Assembly: GCF_958295425.1 (NCBI RefSeq)
Contig: NC_081146.1
Coordinates: forward strand, 1,759,501-1,823,500
Source of the DNA: Solea solea
Taxonomy: Eukaryota > Chordata > Actinopteri > Pleuronectiformes > Soleidae
DNA length: 64,000 bases
Direction: 5' to 3'
The position numbers and the translations under genes are program-made. The notes below the pieces were generated by a model, which worked only from the letters and a program-made list of their open reading frames with translations, did not search any database and was not told the DNA's origin. Position 1 is the stretch's first letter, and each line of letters opens with the position of its first letter. This document shows positions 56,301-64,000 of the stretch, piece by piece.

Positions 56301-59300
56301 GGTGGTGTATTTGACTGGTGCAGTATTTGACTGGTGGTGTATTTGACTGGTGCAGTATTTGACTGGTGCAGTATTTGACTGGTGGTGTATTTGACTGGTG
56401 CAGTATTTGACTAGTGCAGTATTTGACTGGTGGTGTATTTGACTTGTGCAGTATTTCACTGTTGCAGTATTTGACTGGTGGTGTATTTGACTGGTGGTGT
56501 ATTTGACTGGTGGTGTATTTGACTGGTGGTGTATTTGACTGGTGCAGTATTTGACTGGTGGTGTATTTGACTGGTGGTGTATTTGACTGGTGGTGTATTT
56601 GACTGGTGCAGTATTTGACTGGTGCAGTATTTGACTGGTGGTGTATTTGACTTGTGCAGTATTTCACTGGTGCAGTATTTGACTGGTGGTGTATTTGACT
56701 TGTGCAGTATTTCACTGGTGCAGTATTTGACTGGTGGTGTATTTGACTGGTGGTGTATTTGACTGGTGCAGTATTTGACTGGTGGTGTATTTGACTGGTG
56801 CAGTATTTGACTGGTGCAGTATTTGACTGGTGGTGTATTTGACTGGTGCAGTATTTGACTGGTGGTGTATTTGACTGGTGCAGTATTTGACTGGTGCAGT
56901 ATTTGACTGGTGGTGTATTTGACTGGTGCAGTATTTGACTAGTGCAGTATTTGACTGGTGGTGTATTTGACTTGTGCAGTATTTCACTGGTGCAGTATTT
57001 GACTGGTGGTGTATTTGACTGGTGGTGTATTTGACTGGTGCAGTATTTGACTGGTGGTGTATTTGACTTGTGCAGTATTTCACTGGTGCAGTATTTGACT
57101 GGTGGTGTATTTGACTTGTGCAGTATTTCACTGGTGCAGTATTTGACTGGTGGTGTATTTGACTTGTGCAGTATTTGACTGGTGCAGTATTTGACTGGTG
57201 GTGTATTTGACTGGTGCAGTATTTGACTGGTGGTGTATTTGACTGGTGGTGTATTTGACTGGTGGTGTATTTGATTGGTGGTGTATTTGACTGGTGCAGT
57301 ATTTGACTGGTGCAGTATTTGACTGGTGGTGTATTTGACTGGTGCAGTATTTGACTGGTGCAGTATTTGACTGGTGCAGTATTTGACTGGTGCAGTATTT
57401 GACTGGTGGTGTATTTGACTGGTGCAGTATTTGACTTGTGCAGTATTTGACTGGTGGTGTATTTGACTGGTGCAGTATTTGACCGGTGGTGTATTTGACT
57501 GGTGGTGTATTTGATTGGTGGTGTATTTGACTGGTGCAGTATTTGACTGGTGGTGTATTTGACTGGTGCAGTATTTGACTGGTGCAGTATTTGACTGGTG
57601 GTGTATTTGACTGGTGGTGTATTTGACTGGTGCAGTATTTGACTGGTGGTGTATTTGACTGGTGCAGTATTTGACTGGTGGTGTATTTGACTGGTGCAGT
57701 ATTTGACTGGTGGTGTATTTGACTGGTGGTGTATTTGACTGGTGGTGTATTTGACTGGTGCAGTATTTGACTGGTGGTGTATTTGACTGGTGCAGTATTT
57801 GACTGGTGCAGTATTTGACTGGTGGTGTATTTGACTGGTGCAGTATTTGACTAGTGCAGTATTTGACTGGTGGTGTATTTGACTTGTGCAGTATTTCACT
57901 GGTGCAGTATTTGACTGGTGGTCTATTTGACTGGTGGTGTATTTGACTGGTGCAGTATTTGACTGGTGCAGTATTTGACTGGTGCAGTATTTGGCTGGTG
58001 GTGTATTTGACTTGTGCAGTATTTCACTGGTGCAGTATTTGACTGGTGGTGTATTTGACTTGTGCAGTATTTGACTGGTGCAGTATTTGACTGGTGGTGT
58101 ATTTGACTGGTGGTGTATTTGACTGGTGGTGTATTTGACTGGTGCAGTATTTGACTGGTGGTGTATTTGACTGGTGCAGTATTTGACTGGTGGTGTATTT
58201 GACTGGTGCAGTATTTGACTAGTGCAGTATTTGACTGGTGGTGTATTTGACTTGTGCAGTATTTCACTGGTGCAGTATTTGACTGGTGGTGTATTTGACT
58301 GGTGGTGTATTTGACTGGTGCAGTATTTGACTGGTGGTGTATTTGACTGGTGGTGTATTTGACTGGTGGTGTATTTGACTGGTGCAGTATTTGACTGGTG
58401 CAGTATTTGACTGGTGGTGTATTTGACTTGTGCAGTATTTCACTGGTGCAGTATTTGACTGGTGGTGTATTTGACTTGTGCAGTATTTCACTGGTGCAGT
58501 ATTTGACTGGTGGTGTATTTGACTGGTGGTGTATTTGACTGGTGCAGTATTTGACTGGTGGTGTATTTGACTGGTGCAGTATTTGACTGGTGCAGTATTT
58601 GACTGGTGCAGTATTTGACTAGTGCAGTATTTGACTGGTGGTGTATTTGACTTGTGCAGTATTTCACTGGTGCAGTATTTGACTGGTGGTGTATTTGACT
58701 GGTGGTGTATTTGACTGGTGGTGTATTTGACTGGTGCAGTATTTGACTGGTGGTGTATTTGACTGGTGGTGTATTTGACTTGTGCAGTATTTCACTGGTG
58801 CAGTATTTGACTGGTGCAGTATTTGACTGGTGGTGTATTTGACTGGTGCAGTATTTGACTGATGGTGTATTTGACTTGTGCAGTATTTCACTGGTGCAGT
58901 TTTTGACTGGTGGTGTATTTGACTGGTGGTGTATTTGACTGGTGGTGTATTTGACTGGTGCAGTATTTGACTGGTGGTGTATTTGACTGGTGCAGTATTT
59001 GACTGGTGGTGTATTTGACTGGTGCAGTATTTGACTGGTGGTGTATTTGACTGGTGGTGTATTTGACTGGTGGTGTATTTGACTGGTGCAGTATTTGACT
59101 GGTGCAGTATTTGACTGGTGGTGTATTTGACTTGTGCAGTATTTCACTGGTGCAGTATTTGACTGGTGGTGTATTTGACTTGTGCAGTATTTCACTGGTG
59201 CAGTATTTGACTGGTGGTGTATTTGACTTGTGCAGTATTTGACTGGTGCAGTATTTGACTGGTGCAGTATTTGACTGGTGCAGTATTTGACTGGTGGTGT

Positions 59301-62300
59301 ATTTGACTGGTGCAGTATTTGACTGGTGGTGTATTTGACTGGTGGTGTATTTGACTGGTGGTGTATTTGATTGGTGGTGTATTTGACTGGTGCAGTATTT
59401 GACTGGTGCAGTATTTGACTGGTGGTGTATTTGACTGGTGCAGTATTTGACTGGTGGTGTATTTGACTGGTGGTGTATTTGACTGGTGGTGTATTTGACT
59501 GGTGCAGTATTTGACTTGTGCAGTATTTGACTGGTGGTGTATTTGACTGGTGCAGTATTTGACTGGTGGTGTATTTGACTGGTGGTGTATTTGATTGGTG
59601 GTGTATTTGACTGGTGCAGTATTTGACTGGTGCAGTATTTGACTGGTGGTGTATTTGACTGGTGCAGTATTTGACTGGTGCAGTATTTGACTGGTGGTGT
59701 ATTTGACTGGTGCAGTATTTGACTTGTGCAGTATTTGACTGGTGGTGTATTTGACTGGTGGTGTATTTGACTGGTGTAGTATTTGACTGGTGCAGTATTT
59801 GACTGGTGGTGTATTTGACTGGTGCAGTATTTGACTAGTGCAGTATTTGACTGGTGGTGTATTTGACTTGTGCAGTATTTCACTGGTGCAGTATTTGACT
59901 GGTGGTGTATTTGACTGGTGGTGTATTTGACTGGTGGTGTATTTGACTGGTGGTGTATTTGACTGGTGGTGTATTTGACTGGTGCAGTATTTGACTGGTG
60001 CAGTATTTGACTGGTGGTGTATTTGACTTGTGCAGTATTTCACTGGTGCAGTATTTGACTGGTGGTGTATTTCACTGGTGCAGTATTTGACTGGTGGTGT
60101 ATTTGACTGGTGGTGTATTTGACTGGTGCAGTATTTGACTGGTGGTGTATTTGACTGGTGCAGTATTTGACTGGTGCAGTATTTGACTGGTGGTGTATTT
60201 GACTGGTGCAGTATTTGACTAGTGCAGTATTTGACTGGTGGTGTATTTGACTTGTGCAGTATTTCACTGTTGCAGTATTTGACTGGTGGTGTATTTGACT
60301 GGTGGTGTATTTGACTGGTGGTGTATTTGACTGGTGCAGTATTTGACTGGTGCTGTATTTGACTGGTGGTGTATTTGACTGGTGGTGTATTTGACTGGTG
60401 CAGTATTTGACTGGTGCAGTATTTGACTGGTGCAGTATTTGACTGGTGGTGTATTTGACTTGTGCAGTATTTCACTGGTGCAGTATTTGACTGGTGGTGT
60501 ATTTGACTTGTGCAGTATTTCACTGGTGCAGTATTTGACTGGTGGTGTATTTGACTGGTGGTGTATTTGACTGGTGGTGTATTTGACTGGTGGTGTATTT
60601 GACTGGTGCAGTATTTGACTGGTGGTGTATTTGACTGGTGGTGTATTTGACTGGTGCAGTATTTGACTGGTGGTGTATTTGACTGGTGCAGTATTTGACT
60701 AGTGCAGTATTTGACTGGTGGTGTATTTGACTTGTGCAGTATTTCACTGGTGCAGTATTTGACTGGTGGTGTATTTGACTGGTGGTGTATTTGACTGGTG
60801 CAGTATTTGACTGGTGGTGTATTTGACTGGTGCAGTATTTGACTGGTGCAGTATTTGACTGGTGGTGTATTTGACTTGTGCAGTATTTCACTGGTGCAGT
60901 ATTTGACTGGTGGTGTATTTGACTTGTGCAGTATTTCACTGGTGCAGTATTTGACTGGTGGTGTATTTGACTTGTGCAGTATTTGACTGGTGCAGTATTT
61001 GACTGGTGCAGTATTTGACTGGTGCAGTATTTGACTGGTGCAGTACTTGACTGGTGGTGTATTTGACTGGTGCAGTATTTGACTGGTGGTGTATTTGACT
61101 GGTGGTGTATTTGACTGGTGGTGTATTTGATTGGTGGTGTATTTGACTGGTGCAGTATTTGACTGGTGCAGTATTTGACTGGTGGTGTATTTGACTGGTG
61201 CAGTATTTGACTGGTGCAGTATTTGACTGGTGCAGTATTTGACTGGTGCAGTATTTGACTGGTGGTGTATTTGACTGGTGCAGTATTTGACTTGTGCAGT
61301 ATTTGACTGGTGGTGTATTTGACTGGTGCAGTATTTGACTGGTGGTGTATTTGACTGGTGGTGTATTTGATTGGTGGTGTATTTGACTGGTGCAGTATTT
61401 GACTGGTGGTGTATTTGACTGGTGCAGTATTTGACTGGTGCAGTATTTGACTGGTGGTGTATTTGACTGGTGGTGTATTTGACTTGTGCAGTATTTGACT
61501 GGTGGTGTATTTGACTGGTGGTGTATTTGACTGGTGCAGTATTTGACTGGTGGTGTATTTGACTGGTGCAGTATTTGACTGGTGGTGTATTTGACTTGTG
61601 CAGTATTTGACTGGTGGTGTATTTGACTGGTGGTGTATTTGACTGGTGGTGTATTTGACTTGTGCAGTATTTCACTGGTGCAGTATTTGACTGGTGGTGT
61701 ATTTGACTTGTGCAGTATTTCACTGGTGCAGTATTTGACTGGTGGTGTATTTGACTTGTGCAGTATTTGACTGGTGCAGTATTTGACTGGTGCAGTATTT
61801 GACTGGTGGTGTATTTGACTTGTGCAGTATTTGACTGGTGGTGTATTTGACTGGTGGTGTATTTGACTGGTGGTGTATTTGATTGGTGGTGTATTTGACT
61901 GGTGCAGTATTTGACTGGTGCAGTATTTGACTGGTGGTGTATTTGACTGGTGCAGTATTTGACTGGTGCAGTATTTGACTGGTGCAGTATTTGACTGGTG
62001 CAGTATTTGACTTGTGGTGTATTTGACTGGTGCAGTATTTGACTTGTGCAGTATTTGACTGGTGGTGTATTTGACTGGTGCAGTATTTGACTGGTGGTGT
62101 ATTTGACTGGTGGTGTATTTGATTGGTGGTGTATTTGACTGGTGGTGTATTTGACTGGTGCAGTATTTGACTGGTGCAGCATTTGACTGGTGGTGTATTT
62201 GACTGGTGGTGTATTTGACTTGTGCAGTATTTCACTGGTGCAATATTTGACTGGTGGTGTATTTGACTGGTGCAGTATTTGACTGGTGGTGTATTTGACT

Positions 62301-64000
62301 GGTGCAGTATTTGACTGGTGGTGTATTTGACTGGTGGTGTATTTGACTGGTGGTGTATTTGACTGGTGCAGTATTTGACTGGTGGTGTATTTGACTGGTG
62401 CAGTATTTGACTGGTGCAGTATTTGACTGGTGGTGTATTTGACTGGTGCAGTATTTGACTAGTGCAGTATTTGACTGGTGGTGTATTTGACTTGTGCAGT
62501 ATTTCACTGGTGCAGTATTTCACTGGTGGTCTAATTGACTGGTGGTGTATTTGACTGGTGGTGTATTTGACTGGTGCAGTATTTGACTGGTGCAGTATTT
62601 GACTGGTGCAGTATTTGGCTGGTGGTGTATTTGACTTGTGCAGTATTTCACTGGTGCAATATTTGACTGGTGGTGTATTTGACTTGTGCAGTATTTGACT
62701 GGTGCAGTATTTGACTGGTGGTGTATTTGACTGGTGGTGTATTTGACTGGTGGTGTATTTGACTGGTGGTGTATTTGACTTGTGCAGTATTTGACTGGTG
62801 GTGTATTTGACTGGTGGTGTATTTGACTGGTGCAGTATTTGACTGGTGGTGTATTTGACTGGTGCAGTATTTGACTGGTGGTGTATTTGACTTGTGCAGT
62901 ATTTGACTGGTGGTGTATTTGACTGGTGGTGTATTTGACTGGTGGTGTATTTGACTTGTGCAGTATTTCACTGGTGCAGTATTTGACTGGTGGTGTATTT
63001 GACTTGTGCAGTATTTCACTGGTGCAGTATTTGACTGGTGGTGTATTTGACTTGTGCAGTATTTGACTGGTGCAGTATTTGACTGGTGCAGTATTTGACT
63101 GGTGCAGTATTTGACTGGTGGTGTATTTGACTGGTGGCAGTATTTGACTGGTGGTGTATTTGACTGGTGGTGTATTTGACTGGTGGTGTATTTGATTGGT
63201 GTGTATTTGACTGGTGCAGTATTTGACTGGTGCAGTATTTGACTGGTGGTGTATTTGACTGGTGCAGTATTTGACTGGTGCAGTATTTGACTGGTGCAGT
63301 ATTTGACTGGTGCAGTATTTGACTTGTGGTGTATTTGACTGGTGCAGTATTTGACTTGTGCAGTATTTGACTGGTGGTGTATTTGACTGGTGCAGTATTT
63401 GACTGGTGGTGTATTTGACTGGTGGTGTATTTGATTGGTGGTGTATTTGACTGGTGGTGTATTTGACTGGTGCAGTATTTGACTGGTGCAGCATTTGACT
63501 GGTGGTGTATTTGACTGGTGGTGTATTTGACTTGTGCAGTATTTGACTGGTGGTGTATTTGACTGGTGGTGTATTTGACTGGTGCAGTATTTGACTGGTG
63601 GTGTATTTGACTGGTGCAGTATTTGACTGGTGGTGTATTTGACTGGTGGTGTATTTGACTGGTGGTGTATTTGACTGGTGCAGTATTTGACTGGTGGTGT
63701 ATTTGACTGGTGCAGTATTTGACTGGTGCAGTATTTGACTGGTGGTGTATTTGACTGGTGCAGTATTTGACTAGTGCAGTATTTGACTGGTGGTGTATTT
63801 GACTTGTGCAGTATTTCACTGGTGCGAGTATTTGCACTGGTGGTCTATTTGACTGGTGTGTATTTGACTGGTGGTGTATTTGACTGGGTGCAGTATTTGG
63901 ACTGGTGCAGTATTTGACTGGTGCAGTATTTGGCTGGTGGTGTATTTGACTTGGTGCAGTATTTCGACTGGTGCAGTATTTGACTGGTGGTGTATTTGAC
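50352..64000. repeat. 16-bp satellite/minisatellite array, about 850 units, runs off the window
   Basis: Uninterrupted head-to-tail array. Two main units alternate irregularly, TGGTGCAGTATTTGAC and TGGTGGTGTATTTGAC. Rarer variants include TTGTGCAG, TAGTGCAG, GATTGGTG, TTTCACTGG, TGTTGCAG. The plus strand is G/T-rich. The period stays exact except for a 1-base loss near 54391 until the last 900 bp, where extra or missing bases accumulate. The minus strand is almost stop-free, giving artificial open frames up to 2132 codons. Higher-order duplication is visible (2000-bp and 1312-bp periods). Not a coding region on present evidence. Confidence 0.98.

Noticed and set aside
50317..63837. Long minus-strand open frames (up to 2132 codons) in the 16-bp array
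   Set aside because: They arise because the repeat unit lacks stops in all frames; no domain, signal or splice context supports a protein.
50352..64000. CRISPR-like array
   Set aside because: No spacers; units are contiguous, and the host is a vertebrate.

Overview
The window is vertebrate nuclear DNA and almost certainly from a ray-finned (teleost) fish. The evidence is spliced chemokine-receptor genes of the fish CXCR3 type, a PLAC8/onzin-type gene, abundant di- and tetranucleotide microsatellites, and a mix of L2-, RTE-, CR1/Rex1-like and L1-like LINEs, Ty3/gypsy, hAT, tRNA-derived SINEs and an endogenous retrovirus. No prokaryotic operon structure, CRISPR array, rRNA or tRNA gene was seen.

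Layout. 1-10.65 kb is a graveyard of nested mobile elements: an L2 LINE inverted against its own 3' end, a gypsy element broken by another LINE and by a hAT-like insertion, and an L1-type ORF1 split by a hAT transposon that holds a solo LTR that holds a SINE (two of the three insertion levels have exact target duplications). 12.1-13.5 kb (minus) holds a compact PLAC8-family gene, reconstructed here from its splice sites. 18.6-21.6 kb (+), 25.6-27.5 kb (+) and 40.9-44.2 kb (-) hold three CXC chemokine receptor genes. The middle one has lost the DRY and NPxxY motifs and one extracellular disulfide, as expected of an atypical (scavenger-type) receptor. 28-38 kb holds an L1-like ORF2 remnant, a nearly complete RTE LINE sitting inside a 6/7-bp minisatellite, an L2 3' end, a LINE C-terminal fragment and a 45-bp minisatellite of about 32 units. 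46.2-49.5 kb is a degraded minus-strand retrovirus with a complete 5' LTR and a tRNA-Lys1,2-type primer binding site. 50.35 kb to the window end is one uninterrupted 13.6-kb array of a 16-bp unit with two main variants and higher-order duplication (2000 bp and 1312 bp).

How the genes relate. The three receptors are a local cluster of seven-transmembrane receptors, probably for interferon-induced CXC chemokines. The two with the transmembrane-3 intron (25.6 and 40.9 kb) are sister-like; the 18.6-kb gene has a different intron pattern and a 12-codon first exon. A canonical receptor beside an atypical sister fits a signal-plus-decoy arrangement. That pairing is inferred from sequence motifs and was not tested.

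Limits: all family assignments are by eye. Repeat boundaries without a target duplication are approximate, and no database search was run.
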